Shown: piece by piece, positions 16,399 through 24,092 of the stretch | How positions within the stretch are numbered: the stretch's first letter is position 1 | Layout: each line of letters opens with the position of its first letter | Source: Cupriavidus taiwanensis | GTDB lineage: Bacteria; Pseudomonadota; Gammaproteobacteria; Burkholderiales; Burkholderiaceae | Direction of reading: 5' to 3' | Assembly (NCBI RefSeq): GCF_900249755.1 | Contig: NZ_LT976854.1 | Coordinates: 1,898,927-1,962,926 of the forward strand | Length of the DNA stretch: 64,000 nt | Notes under the pieces: model-generated | Told to the model about the DNA's origin: nothing | The model's input: only the letters and a program-made list of their open reading frames with translations | The model's database searches: none | Program-made: the position numbers and the translations under genes

Positions 16399-17703
16399 GC
16401 CGAACTGGTAAGCAACCCGCGCCGGCAACCCCCCACCCCTGCGCATTCGCCGCATGCAGCGCAGCGCCGCCAGCAATTGCCACCCCAGCCACGCGTTGGC
16501 GAGCGCCAGCAGCAGCCCACCCGCGCGCGCCAGCGGCGCCGGTGCCAGCGGCAGCGCCAGCAGCAGCGCGTAAGCCGCCAGCAACAGCCACGCCTGAGCG
16601 CGCTGCCGGCCCGGCCGGATGATGGCCTGCATGGCCGGCACGCGAGCCCGTCGCGGCAGCAGCCGGCGCAGGTGCAGCCAGACCAGGAACGGCACGATCT
16701 TGCCCAGCATCGCCGTGACCGGCAGCACGCCCGCGCCGACCAGCGCCATGGTGCCGGCCCACCACGCCAGCGGCAGCGCCACCGCGGGCAGCACCACCGC
16801 CGCCGCGCCCAGCACAGCCGCGCCGAGCATGCTGGCGCATGCGACCGGCCACAGCAGCCACAGCGGATCATGGCGCCGCCGCGCGCGCAGCGTGCCGGCC
16901 AGCGCGCATGCCGCCAGCACCGCCACGAACGACAGCCACACCACCAGCGCGGCCTGCGCCAGCACCGGCTGATCGGGCCACAGCAGCAGCACGGCGCTGA
17001 ACACCGCGAGCGGCCCCCAGTGCCCCAGCGGCAGCCTGCGCGCCAGCGCCGCGGGCAGGCGCGGCGTCTGCCAGAACATCGGCAGCACCGTGGCCGCGAC
17101 TCCGCTGACCAGCGCCGCCAGCCACCCGCCCAGCGCCCAGGCCATATGCAGGCCAAGCGCCTGCGCCACCGGCACGCGCCACAGCCCGCCGAACGTGCCC
17201 GCCAGCGCGATGCCGGCCAGCGCCGCCACCATCAGCGGCGCGCCGATGCCGGCCAGCGTGCGCGTGGTGGCGTCCGCCGCGGCCACGCGCCGGCCCGCGG
17301 CCAGCAGCACCGCGCCCGCCAGCAGCAGCACCGCGCCAAGCGCGGCGGCAACCCGCATCGCCGCCGTCGCACCGCCCAGCAGACCGGAGCCGAGCGCGCA
17401 CGCCAGCGCCGCGCCGGTGGCGGCGATGAACGGCGCCAGCCGGCCCGCGCCGGGGACGTCCACGCGTGCCACCACCGGCATCATCTGGAACAGCGCCCCG
17501 ACCATCACCGGCAGCAGCATGCCCAGCGCCAGCGCATGCACCGCCGCCAGCGCGAGCGGCGCAAAGCGGTCAGGCAGCCCCGCGGCCGGACCCGCTGCCA
17601 GCAGCAGCCCCGCGGCCGCGCCCAGCCACGGCGCCGGCAGCAGGCAGCCGAACACCAGCGCCGGCCGCGGCGCGCGCGCATAGTCGAGGTCCGCGCCTTT
17701 CAT
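16333..17703 (-). CDS. Polytopic membrane protein with haem-copper-like histidine helices, FNR-type promoter
   Basis: 456 residues, about 12 membrane helices. Conserved-looking histidines occur in AVHALALGMLLPVMVGALFQ and LGLHMAWALGGWLAALVSGV, two similar H-x-x-x-x-G segments, and LVWLHLRRL, reminiscent of NnrS or haem-copper oxidase subunit I-like proteins; the typical NnrS HAHEM motif is absent. A role in NO/nitrite metabolism or haem-dependent electron transfer is suggested by position only. The start at 17703 follows promoter position and hydrophobicity. The last ~25 residues (from about PSPPPLSRKRA) are encoded by a REP repeat, so the original C-terminus was probably replaced. Confidence 0.75.
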   Translation of the reverse strand: MKGADLDYARAPRPALVFGCLLPAPWLGAAAGLLLAAGPAAGLPDRFAPLALAAVHALALGMLLPVMVGALFQMMPVVARVDVPGAGRLAPFIAATGAALACALGSGLLGGATAAMRVAAALGAVLLLAGAVLLAAGRRVAAADATTRTLAGIGAPLMVAALAGIALAGTFGGLWRVPVAQALGLHMAWALGGWLAALVSGVAATVLPMFWQTPRLPAALARRLPLGHWGPLAVFSAVLLLWPDQPVLAQAALVVWLSFVAVLAACALAGTLRARRRHDPLWLLWPVACASMLGAAVLGAAAVVLPAVALPLAWWAGTMALVGAGVLPVTAMLGKIVPFLVWLHLRRLLPRRARVPAMQAIIRPGRQRAQAWLLLAAYALLLALPLAPAPLARAGGLLLALANAWLGWQLLAALRCMRRMRRGGGLPARVAYQFGMPSPPPLSRKRARGAWFGRRW

Positions 17704-17798
17704 GCGCGCCCCGCGGCATGGCGGCCGTGACGCATTCGTGCGCCCTTTGAAGTGGATACGGCCATCGATCCTTCTCGCCAGTCCTGACAAAAGGGCCG

Positions 17799-17840
17799 AT
17801 GCTAGGCCGCCGCGCCGCGCAGGGATTTGACCAGGGCCAA
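17799..17840 (-). promoter_or_regulatory. FNR/Dnr-like box and -10 of the membrane-protein gene; contents of the 17704-18091 intergenic region
   Basis: TTGACCAGGGCCAA (17827-17840) followed on the minus strand by TAGCAT (17799-17804) after 22 bases duplicates the layout in front of ubiU. The rest of this 388-base divergent region toward narX holds one half-match, TTGATCTTGCGCAG at 17948-17961, about 130 bases before narX, and no other convincing promoter. Confidence 0.6.
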
Positions 17841-18091
17841 GTCCGGCGGCATGAAATATCACGATGTGATGGACCCCGCCCTGGCGTCACACGCCATGCG
17901 CGCGATGCGCCGCTACCCGCACATACGCGCGCCAAAGCCGGGTTTCCTTGATCTTGCGCAGGTGGCCCACCCATTCGCGCGGGGAAAATCGCTTCCGACT
18001 CCTGCGTGTCCCTGTTGCCCTGGCCGTCGGCCCGCTGCCCGGCTCCCTCGACAGGCCACGACAGCTTCCCCTGGTAGCCCCCGATACCGCC

Positions 18092-20098
18092 ATGCCTGAT
18101 ACCAATCCTCCTGCCCCAGCCACGGCGGCATCCGCGTTGCCGGCGCTGCGCCATCGTCTTTCCACGCGCATCATCTCGCTCTCGCTGGCCGTGCTGCTGG
18201 TGGTGCTGGGCATGATCTCCGGCACGCTGTGGTTGTCGTGGAAGCTGGAAGGCGCCGGCGCCGCGATCAACGACGCCGGCAGCCTGCGCATGCGCGCCAA
18301 CCGCGTGGCGATCGAGCTGACGCTGGCGCACGCGGGCCGCGCCAATGACCTGCCCGCGCAGGTGCAGGCGCTGGACGCCACCCTGGCGCTGCTGCAGAAG
18401 GGCGACGCGGCGCGGCCGCTGTTCCTGCCGGACGAGCCCGCCATCCACGCGCAGCTGGCCCGCGTCACCCTTGACTGGCAACAGCAGCTGCGCCCGCTGG
18501 CCGTGGCCGGCGCGGCGCCTGCCGCCTACGTCGGCGCGCTGCCGGGCTTTGTCGCCCAGGCCGACCGCCTGGTCGGCATGATCGAACACGACAGCGCGCG
18601 CAAGACCGACCTGCTGCGCCTGTCGCAGACCGCGCTGGCGCTGATGGCCTGCATCGGCACGGTCGCCGTGATCTACCTGCTCTACCTGTGGATCATCCTG
18701 CCGGTGCTGCGCCTGCAGGACGGCTTGCGGCGCATGGCGGCGCGGGAATTCTCGCTGCGCCTGCCGGTGGAAAGCCGCGACGAGTTCGGCACGCTCAGCG
18801 AGGGCTTCAACCGCATGGCGGGCGAGCTGCAGGACCTGTACCACGATCTCGAGTCGCGCGTGGCGCAGAAGACCGCCGAGCTGGAGCGCCACAACCGCGA
18901 CCTGGAAACGCTGTACGAGATGGCCGCCTTCCTGAACCAGGCCGCCGACGCCGAAACCATGGCGCACGGCTTCCTGGCCCGGGTGATGCGGCAGTTCGAT
19001 GCCGACGGCGGCAGCGTGCGCGTGCTCGACAGCCGCCACGGCCGGATGCACCTGCTGGCCGCCGCCGGCCTGCCCGCCGCGCTGGCCGAGGCCGACTCGT
19101 GCGCGTCGGCCAGCGGCTGCCATTGCGGCGATGCCACGCGCGAGGCCGTGGTCGCCATTGTCGACCTGCGCGGGGCGGTGCGTGCCGGCACGGCCGACGA
19201 AACGCCGTGCGGCCGCGATGGCTTCCAGTCGCTGGCGGCGTTCCGCATCGAAAGCCAGCGCGGCGCCACCGGCATGTTCGCGCTGCATTTCCGCGCGCCG
19301 CGCAAGCTTCCGCAGTCGGACCGGCAGCTGCTGCAGACGCTGGCGCAGCACCTGGGCACGGCGCTGGAACACCTGCGCCTGTCCGCCACCGCGCGCCAGC
19401 TGGCGGTGGTGGAAGAGCGCAACCTGGTCGCGCAGGGCCTGCACGACAGCATCGCGCAGGGGCTGAACTACCTGAACCTGCAGGTGCAGCTGCTGGACGA
19501 CGCGGTCGCGCGCGATGACCTCGCCGAGACCCGCGAGCTGGTGCCGATGCTGCGCCATGGCGTGGAAGAGAGCTACCAGGACGTGCGCGAGCTGCTCAAC
19601 AACTTCCGCTCGCGGCTGGGCACCGGCGAGCTGCGGCCCGCGGTGGAAGAGACCGTCGAGCGCTTTCGCCGCCAATGCCGCACCGAGGCCGCGCTGGCCA
19701 TCGACGAAGGCGGCGGCGCCTGGCCGCTGTCGCCCGAGCAGCAGCTGCAGGTGCTGTTCATCCTGCAGGAGGCGCTGTCCAACGTGCGCAAGCACGCCAT
19801 GGCGGCGCACGTGGCGGTGGCGCTCAGCCATGGCCGCGACTTCCGCCTGGTGGTGCAGGACGACGGCGAGGGCTTCGACCCCGACGAACTGGCCACCCGC
19901 GCCGACGCCCATATCGGCCTGAGCATCATGCGCGAGCGCGCCGCGCGGCTGGGCGCGCAGCTGCACGTGCAGGCCAGCCCCGGCAGCGGCGTGCGCATCG
20001 AACTGGTGCTGCCCGCCGGCAGCCAGGGCGCCGCCCGGCGCGAGCGCGCCGCCCACCCCCTCAACACCCTGACCCGCCTGAGCGAGGCCCAGCCATGA
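18092..20098 (+). CDS. narX: Nitrate/nitrite sensor histidine kinase NarX
   Basis: 668 residues. Two membrane helices (~26-50 and ~180-202) enclose a periplasmic sensor with the nitrate-binding P-box NDAGSLRMRANRVA near residue 60. HAMP (~205-255), a GAF-like region with a cysteine cluster (SCASASGCHCGD), and a HisKA_3 kinase follow; the phospho-accepting histidine is H451 in EERNLVAQGLHDSIAQG; ATPase motifs QEALSNVRKHA and DDGEGFD are intact. It phosphorylates NarL, encoded next with an ATGA overlap. No nitrate reductase genes are in the window. The ATG at 18092 places TM1 correctly; longer starts would add an unlikely basic leader. Confidence 0.95.
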   Translation: MPDTNPPAPATAASALPALRHRLSTRIISLSLAVLLVVLGMISGTLWLSWKLEGAGAAINDAGSLRMRANRVAIELTLAHAGRANDLPAQVQALDATLALLQKGDAARPLFLPDEPAIHAQLARVTLDWQQQLRPLAVAGAAPAAYVGALPGFVAQADRLVGMIEHDSARKTDLLRLSQTALALMACIGTVAVIYLLYLWIILPVLRLQDGLRRMAAREFSLRLPVESRDEFGTLSEGFNRMAGELQDLYHDLESRVAQKTAELERHNRDLETLYEMAAFLNQAADAETMAHGFLARVMRQFDADGGSVRVLDSRHGRMHLLAAAGLPAALAEADSCASASGCHCGDATREAVVAIVDLRGAVRAGTADETPCGRDGFQSLAAFRIESQRGATGMFALHFRAPRKLPQSDRQLLQTLAQHLGTALEHLRLSATARQLAVVEERNLVAQGLHDSIAQGLNYLNLQVQLLDDAVARDDLAETRELVPMLRHGVEESYQDVRELLNNFRSRLGTGELRPAVEETVERFRRQCRTEAALAIDEGGGAWPLSPEQQLQVLFILQEALSNVRKHAMAAHVAVALSHGRDFRLVVQDDGEGFDPDELATRADAHIGLSIMRERAARLGAQLHVQASPGSGVRIELVLPAGSQGAARRERAAHPLNTLTRLSEAQP

Positions 20099-20748
20099 CC
20101 ATCCGCATCCTGCTGATCGACGACCACACCCTGTTCCGCTCGGGCATCCGCGCGCTCTTGCAGCGCCAGGCCGACTTCGAGATCGTCGACGAAGCCGCCG
20201 ACGGCGTGGAAGGCATCAAGCGCGCCAAGCAGCACCGCCCCGACGTGATCCTGCTGGACCTGAACATGCCGGGCCTGTCCGGGCTCGAGGCCCTGCAACT
20301 GCTGGTGGAAGATCTGCCCCAGACCGCGGTGATCGTGCTGACGGTGTCCGAGGAAGCCGAGGAACTGGCCGCCGCGCTGCGCGGCGGCGCGCGCGGCTAC
20401 CTGATCAAGAACATCGAGACCGAGGCGCTGATCGCCGGCATCCGCCGCGCCGCGGCCGGCGAGCCGGTGATCTCCGACAGCATGACCGCCAAGCTGGTGG
20501 CCCAGTTCCGCGCGCCCGCGCCCGTGGCCGCGCCACGCCAGGACGAAGCGCCGCGGCTGACCGCGCGCGAGCGCGAGATCGTGCAGGGCCTGGCGCGCGG
20601 CGAAAGCAACAAGGAGATCGCGCGCGACCTGGGCGTGGCCGAAAGCACGGTCAAGATCCACGTGCAGAACATCCTGAAGAAGCTGAACCTGGCCAGCCGC
20701 GTGCAGGTGGCGGTCTATGCCGTGGAACACGGGCTGAACACGGCCTGA
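20095..20748 (+). CDS. narL: Nitrate/nitrite response regulator NarL
   Basis: 217 residues. The receiver domain has the acidic pair DD at residues 9-10 and phospho-acceptor D55 (ILLDLNMPG), and K in YLIKN; the C-terminal LuxR-type helix-turn-helix has LTAREREIVQGLARGESNKE and ESTVKIHVQNILKKL. Phosphorylated NarL regulates nitrate and nitrite respiration genes. It overlaps narX by ATGA, so the pair is translationally coupled. A 182-base gap to the next small gene shows no obvious terminator. Confidence 0.95.
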   Translation: MTIRILLIDDHTLFRSGIRALLQRQADFEIVDEAADGVEGIKRAKQHRPDVILLDLNMPGLSGLEALQLLVEDLPQTAVIVLTVSEEAEELAAALRGGARGYLIKNIETEALIAGIRRAAAGEPVISDSMTAKLVAQFRAPAPVAAPRQDEAPRLTAREREIVQGLARGESNKEIARDLGVAESTVKIHVQNILKKLNLASRVQVAVYAVEHGLNTA

Positions 20749-20930
20749 GCGCATTGCGGGTCGACTTGCGCGCACCCGGGCGTCGTCCGATTCCTACACC
20801 GATATCAGCCCTTGCCCGGAGGGATGCCCGCACCCCTTGATCTACGCTGAACGGTAAGCGGACGGCTCTGCGGAGCCGCCTCGGACCGGAAGCCGCGCGG
20901 CTTCCCCGATCCACGAACAAGGAGCACGCC

Positions 20931-21089
20931 ATGGGAATCGGCACCATCCTTCTGATCATTCTCGTCTTGCTGCTGATCGGCGCCCTGCCGGCCTGGCCAT
21001 ACAGTTCCGGCTGGGGCTACTGGCCCAGCGGCGGCCTGGGACTGATTGTCCTGATCGTGGTGCTGCTGGTGGTGCTGGGCCGGATCTAG
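20931..21089 (+). CDS. DUF3309-type small hydrophobic membrane protein
   Basis: 52 residues: two hydrophobic helices (GTILLIILVLLLIGALPAW and GLGLIVLIVVLLVVLGR) flanking a Trp/Tyr/Gly turn (PYSSGWGYWPSGG). This is the DUF3309 pattern, a short two-helix membrane protein common in proteobacteria and often near stress genes. AAGGAG lies about eight bases upstream of the ATG. No partner is known. It begins the run of small stress-type genes that extends to 49 kb, but I find no sigma-54 match in front of it. Confidence 0.85.
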   Translation: MGIGTILLIILVLLLIGALPAWPYSSGWGYWPSGGLGLIVLIVVLLVVLGRI

Positions 21090-21249
21090 CGTCCGGCCGG
21101 CAACAGGCCGCGGTCGCGGGCGCGCAGGCAGTGCGTGCCGGCCGCGCTTGTCCCGGCCGCGCCTGGCACCTATAACGAAGCGCGGGCATGCGCGCCAGCG
21201 TGTGCCCGGTCCTTTTTCAACCTTTCCACCTTTTCGCAAGGAGACCGAG

Positions 21250-21438
21250 ATGCCAGCAAAATCCAAGGCGCAACAGCAGGCCGCCGGAGCGGCGCTCTCC
21301 GCAAAGCGCGGCGAAAAGAAGGCCGGTTCGCTCAAGGGACCTTCCCGCTCGATGTACAAGTCGATGAGCGAGAAGGAACTCGACAAGATGGCTTCGACCA
21401 AGACCAAGGGCATGCCGAAGCACAAGTCGGAACGCTGA
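21250..21438 (+). CDS. DUF3008-type small basic protein
   Basis: 62 residues, lysine-rich and cytoplasmic: MPAKSKAQQQAAGAALSAKR then GPSRSMYKSMSEKELDKMAST and a basic end. This is the DUF3008 family, small proteins of unknown role seen across proteobacteria; the N-terminal PAKSKAQQ and SMSEKEL segments are the recognisable parts. AAGGAGA lies 5-8 bases before the ATG. A strong hairpin at 21461-21488 follows the stop. Upstream, TGGCAC at 21165 looks like a -24 element but lacks a -12, so the promoter is unassigned. Confidence 0.85.
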   Translation: MPAKSKAQQQAAGAALSAKRGEKKAGSLKGPSRSMYKSMSEKELDKMASTKTKGMPKHKSER

Positions 21439-21460
21439 CCGAACCTTGACCGATACCAGC

Positions 21461-21488
21461 ACAGGGCAGGCGCATGCGCCTGCCCTGT
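21461..21488. terminator. Bidirectional intrinsic-type terminator
   Basis: Perfect 14-base inverted repeat, arms 21461-21474 and 21475-21488 (ACAGGGCAGGCGCA and its complement), followed by TGCTTT. It lies between the convergent DUF3008 gene and the ParB-like gene. The next bases contain three imperfect 10-base copies of GCGCTATCCG. Confidence 0.8.
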
Positions 21489-21520
21489 TGCTTTCCGGCG
21501 CTATCCGGCGCTATCAGGTG

Positions 21521-22282
21521 CTACCCGGCTCCGCCGTTGTCGCCGTTGCCCGGCTTCAGCGCCTTCGCCGGCTTGCCGGTCTTGCCCTCCAGCGGCCCGC
21601 CGCAATAGCCGGGCAGGCGCCTGGCGCGCGAACTGCGGGCCAGCTTGATCGCTTCCGCCAGCGCCAGCCCGAAGCCGGCAATGCTGTGCAGGTCCTGCTC
21701 CACGCGCTTGCGCAGGAAGCCGGCCCAGCAGAAGTCGCCGTAGGCGCTGCCCGGCTTGCGGTACGCGCCCGCTTCGCGCGCGAACGCGGCCAGGCTGCGG
21801 TACGGGTCGTCGCGCATGCTGCGCACGGTCGGGGGCAAGGCCCTGGGCCCGAGGCGCTTGCCGTGTTCATCGTAGGGATGGACATGGCCCAGCTGGTGCA
21901 TGCGCTTCCAGAACGCCGCCGGGTCCAGGTCGCTCAGGTCTTCCAGCACCTGCACCGGTGCGAGCTGGTAGCCCAGGTCCAGCCACGCGCGTGCCCAATG
22001 GTGGTGGTCGACGATATAGAGCGCGCCGCCCGGCCCCACCACCGTCTTGATGCGATGCCGGCGCATGAAGCGCTGCAGCGCCTCGCCGTCTTCCGGGTCG
22101 GCGTGGCGCTGCGTGACTTCCATCTTGTGGTGGACGTGGATGTAGCCGAGCGTCAGCTGGGTCGGCCGCAGCCTTGCCAGTTCGGCGACGGCCTTGCCGC
22201 GCGCGCGGTGCGGCGTGTCGAGGGGCGCGGCTTCGGTGGCCGGGTCGGCCGGCCCGGCGCGGCGTTCAGTCGTGCTCGACAC
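21521..22282 (-). CDS. ParB-like nuclease-fold protein (copy 1)
   Basis: 253 residues of the putative ParB-like nuclease family (PF08857-type). Marker segments: LRPTQLTLGYIHVHHKM, LYIVDHHHWARAWLDLG, HVHPYDEHGKRLGP, SMRDDPYRSLAAFAR and YGDFCWAGFLR. The biochemical role of this family is unknown; the His-rich DHHHW segment could be an active site. It starts with GTG at 22282, overlapping the upstream gene's end by 17 bases, so it is likely co-transcribed with it. A paralogue lies at 25311-25985, also behind a sigma-54 promoter. Start confidence is moderate because no clear ribosome-binding site is visible. Confidence 0.8.
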   Translation of the reverse strand: MSSTTERRAGPADPATEAAPLDTPHRARGKAVAELARLRPTQLTLGYIHVHHKMEVTQRHADPEDGEALQRFMRRHRIKTVVGPGGALYIVDHHHWARAWLDLGYQLAPVQVLEDLSDLDPAAFWKRMHQLGHVHPYDEHGKRLGPRALPPTVRSMRDDPYRSLAAFAREAGAYRKPGSAYGDFCWAGFLRKRVEQDLHSIAGFGLALAEAIKLARSSRARRLPGYCGGPLEGKTGKPAKALKPGNGDNGGAG

Positions 22283-22718
22283 GTTTCTGGTTGACGAAAT
22301 GCTCTAGCTCGCTGCCGGGGTCTTCATTCCCGGTGCTTTCCTCGGCGGTGGCGTCGCTCGCCAGCGGACGCGGCCAGTACTCGCCTTCGCCCTCGCGGAT
22401 CGGCTCGCCGCGCCGGTCAGGATCGAAATCGGTCCACTGCCCGCACTCCCAGGTGCCCTGCGTGCGCTCCAGCCGGCTGGCGCCGCTTTCGCGCAGCACG
22501 TCGATGACCACCGAGCCCAGCCCGTTGTTGACGCACGCGGCCAGCATGACGTTGTCGGCGGGCGCCTCCCCGGCGCCGGCGTCTTGCTGGTCAGCGGACG
22601 GGTCCCGCACTGACACGATGGATACGTCCCAGACCGAGAACCCGCGCGCGAACAGCGTGCGCGCGGCGTCCTCGGCGCTGGCGATCGAGTCGAAACGACC
22701 CGCGATAATCGATGACAT
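22266..22718 (-). CDS. Unknown protein with N-terminal SIIAGRFDS module (paralogue 1)
   Basis: 150 residues, soluble, no signal peptide. Begins MSSIIAGRFDSIASAEDAAR, a short ferredoxin-like segment, and has a C-terminal block RTQGTWECGQWTDFDP. The same two blocks (MSAIIAGRFDSFS and ERAEGQWVDGRWADFDP) occur at the two ends of the protein at 31617-32207, where a hydrophobic segment lies between them. No function is known. GGGAGG precedes the ATG. A sigma-54 match lies 50 bases upstream of the start and a TTTGCA/ACTACA motif pair further up. Confidence 0.75.
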   Translation of the reverse strand: MSSIIAGRFDSIASAEDAARTLFARGFSVWDVSIVSVRDPSADQQDAGAGEAPADNVMLAACVNNGLGSVVIDVLRESGASRLERTQGTWECGQWTDFDPDRRGEPIREGEGEYWPRPLASDATAEESTGNEDPGSELEHFVNQKRVEHD

Positions 22719-22767
22719 GATGCCTCCCAGTGTTTGGCAATGGCGGTCGGCTGATCTCATCCGTATT

Positions 22768-22782
22768 GCAAGAGCCACGCCC
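22768..22782 (-). promoter_or_regulatory. Sigma-54 promoter match for the 22718-21521 operon
   Basis: Minus strand GGGCGT-GGCTC-TTGC; invariant GG and GC are 10 bases apart. The -12 GC lies 50 bases before the ATG at 22718. Confidence 0.6.
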
Positions 22783-22832
22783 GCGCGCAGGATCTGCACG
22801 GCGCGGCAGGCGGCGGAAGCGCTGCGTGCAAT

Positions 22833-22859
22833 ATTTGCAAACGCGGCCCCGGAACTACA
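22833..22859. promoter_or_regulatory. Candidate activator site pair (TTTGCA ... ACTACA)
   Basis: TTTGCA at 22834 and ACTACA at 22854 are 20 bases apart and 52-77 bases upstream of the sigma-54 match at 22768-22782. They resemble the TTTACA-type repeats found upstream of the other sigma-54 matches in the region. Confidence 0.35.
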
Positions 22860-22885
22860 TGCGCGGGCATGGCGCAAGCGGTCGC

Positions 22886-23743
22886 TCAGCCGTTCACGAC
22901 CTCGCCGCCATTGATGTGCAGGATCTGCCCGGTGATATAGCTGGCCGCATCGGAGGCCAGGAACACATAGCCGCCGGCAACCTCGAGCGGCTGCCCGGGG
23001 CGGCCCATGGGTGTCTTCTTGCCGAATTCCGCGACTTCCTCCGGGCTGAAGGTGGACGGGATCAGCGGGGTCCAGATCGGGCCCGGCGCCACGCCGTTGA
23101 CGCGGATGCCGCGCTCGACCACCTGCAACGCCAGCGAGCGCGTGAACGACACGATCGCGCCCTTGGTCGCGGAATAGTCCAGCAGGTGCTTGCTGCCGCG
23201 ATAGGCGGTGACCGAGGTCGTATTCAGGATCGACGCACCGGCCTTCAGGTGCGGCAGCACCGCGCGCGTCAGGTGGAACATCGCAAACACGTTGGTGCGG
23301 AAGGTGGCCTCGACCTGGCTGGCGTCGACTTCCTCCAGCGATTCCTTCGGGTGCTGCTCGGCGGCATTGTTGACCAGGATGTCGAGCTTGCCGTACTGCT
23401 GCAGCGTCTGCCGCGCGACCGCCTCGGCGTGGTCGCAGTCGGCCAGGTCGCCGGCAATGGCCAGGCATTTGCGGCCGGCCTGCTCGACCAGGTCGACGGT
23501 CTCGCGCGCGTCGGCATGCTCGTTCAGGTAGGCGATGGCGACGTCGGCGCCTTCGCGCGCAAACGCCACCGCGATGGCGCGGCCGATGCCGCTGTCGCCG
23601 CCGGTGACCAGCGCGACGCGGCCTTCCAGCCGGCCGCTGCCGACGTAATCGTCCGCGCCGCTGTCCGGCTGCGGGCGCATCGGCGCTTCCAGGCCGGGCT
23701 GGCGCGACTGGTGCTGGGGCGGGACGCTCTTGGGTGTGGACAT
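22886..23743 (-). CDS. SDR-family oxidoreductase of the general-stress (YhdF/YdaD-like) type
   Basis: 285 residues. A ~40-residue Gln/Pro-rich leader (PPQHQSRQPGLEAPMRPQPDSG) typical of the stress-associated SDR subgroup is followed by the Rossmann motif TGGDSGIG, NNAAEQHP, and catalytic Ser with YSATK. It is an NAD(P)-dependent dehydrogenase of unknown substrate. AGGAG stands eight bases before the ATG. It is divergent from the BON-domain gene; the 349-base shared region has one sigma-54 match facing each way and a repeated CCTTACA motif between them. Confidence 0.9.
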   Translation of the reverse strand: MSTPKSVPPQHQSRQPGLEAPMRPQPDSGADDYVGSGRLEGRVALVTGGDSGIGRAIAVAFAREGADVAIAYLNEHADARETVDLVEQAGRKCLAIAGDLADCDHAEAVARQTLQQYGKLDILVNNAAEQHPKESLEEVDASQVEATFRTNVFAMFHLTRAVLPHLKAGASILNTTSVTAYRGSKHLLDYSATKGAIVSFTRSLALQVVERGIRVNGVAPGPIWTPLIPSTFSPEEVAEFGKKTPMGRPGQPLEVAGGYVFLASDAASYITGQILHINGGEVVNG

Positions 23744-23826
23744 GGCAGTCTCCTGTCGGGGGCGGCCGCGCCATGCGACGCCGGCGTGACGGCACGCCGC
23801 GGCCATGCAAGATGCCAGGGTGGCGC

Positions 23827-23841
23827 GCAAGTTCCATGCCG
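23827..23841 (-). promoter_or_regulatory. Sigma-54 promoter match for the stress SDR
   Basis: Minus strand CGGCAT-GGAAC-TTGC, correct GG-N10-GC spacing, 84 bases before the ATG at 23743. Confidence 0.65.
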
Positions 23842-23910
23842 CAAAGCGCAAGGCCGGACCCCGCATGCCGGCGCGCGCTGCGCTACCGGCCCGGCCGCGC
23901 TGCCCGTAAC

Positions 23911-23936
23911 CCTTACATCGCACGGCAATCCTTACA
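23911..23936. promoter_or_regulatory. Candidate activator site pair (CCTTACA x2, 19-base period)
   Basis: CCTTACA occurs at 23911-23917 and 23930-23936, exactly 19 bases apart, between two divergent sigma-54 matches (70-95 bases from one and 43-68 from the other). The flanking bases (ATCGCACGG / AGCGCGCCG) also match the motif seen at 44304 and 48571. This and the two promoters account for most of the 23744-24092 intergenic region. Confidence 0.5.
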
Positions 23937-23978
23937 GCGCGCCGCAGTACTACGCTGCGCCGCTTCGTCTACGTGCCG

Positions 23979-23993
23979 GGGCACGGATTTTGC
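23979..23993 (+). promoter_or_regulatory. Sigma-54 promoter match for the BON-domain gene
   Basis: GGGCAC-GGATT-TTGC, close to the TGGCAC-N5-TTGC consensus; -12 GC is 100 bases before the ATG at 24093. Confidence 0.7.
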
Positions 23994-24092
23994 GGCCCTC
24001 TCCATATCTGAAACGTCAACGGCTTCCGGCGCCTGCCGCACTTGCCTGCGGGCAGGGCCAGCGCGCGGGAGCCTCACACCCAGGAGGCAGAT

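Noticed and set aside
16333..17703. Calling the polytopic protein NnrS
   Set aside because: Helix count and histidines are similar, but the characteristic NnrS HAHEM motif is not present.
16132..17730. Plus-strand Arg/Gln-rich frame opposite the membrane protein
   Set aside because: Composition is that of an antisense shadow; the opposite strand encodes a coherent 12-helix protein with a promoter.
17570..20056. Minus-strand open frame opposite narX
   Set aside because: Shadow of narX; no recognisable motif and GC-rich antisense composition.
21165..21180. TGGCAC before the DUF3008 gene as a sigma-54 promoter
   Set aside because: No GC at the -12 position; only the -24 half is present.
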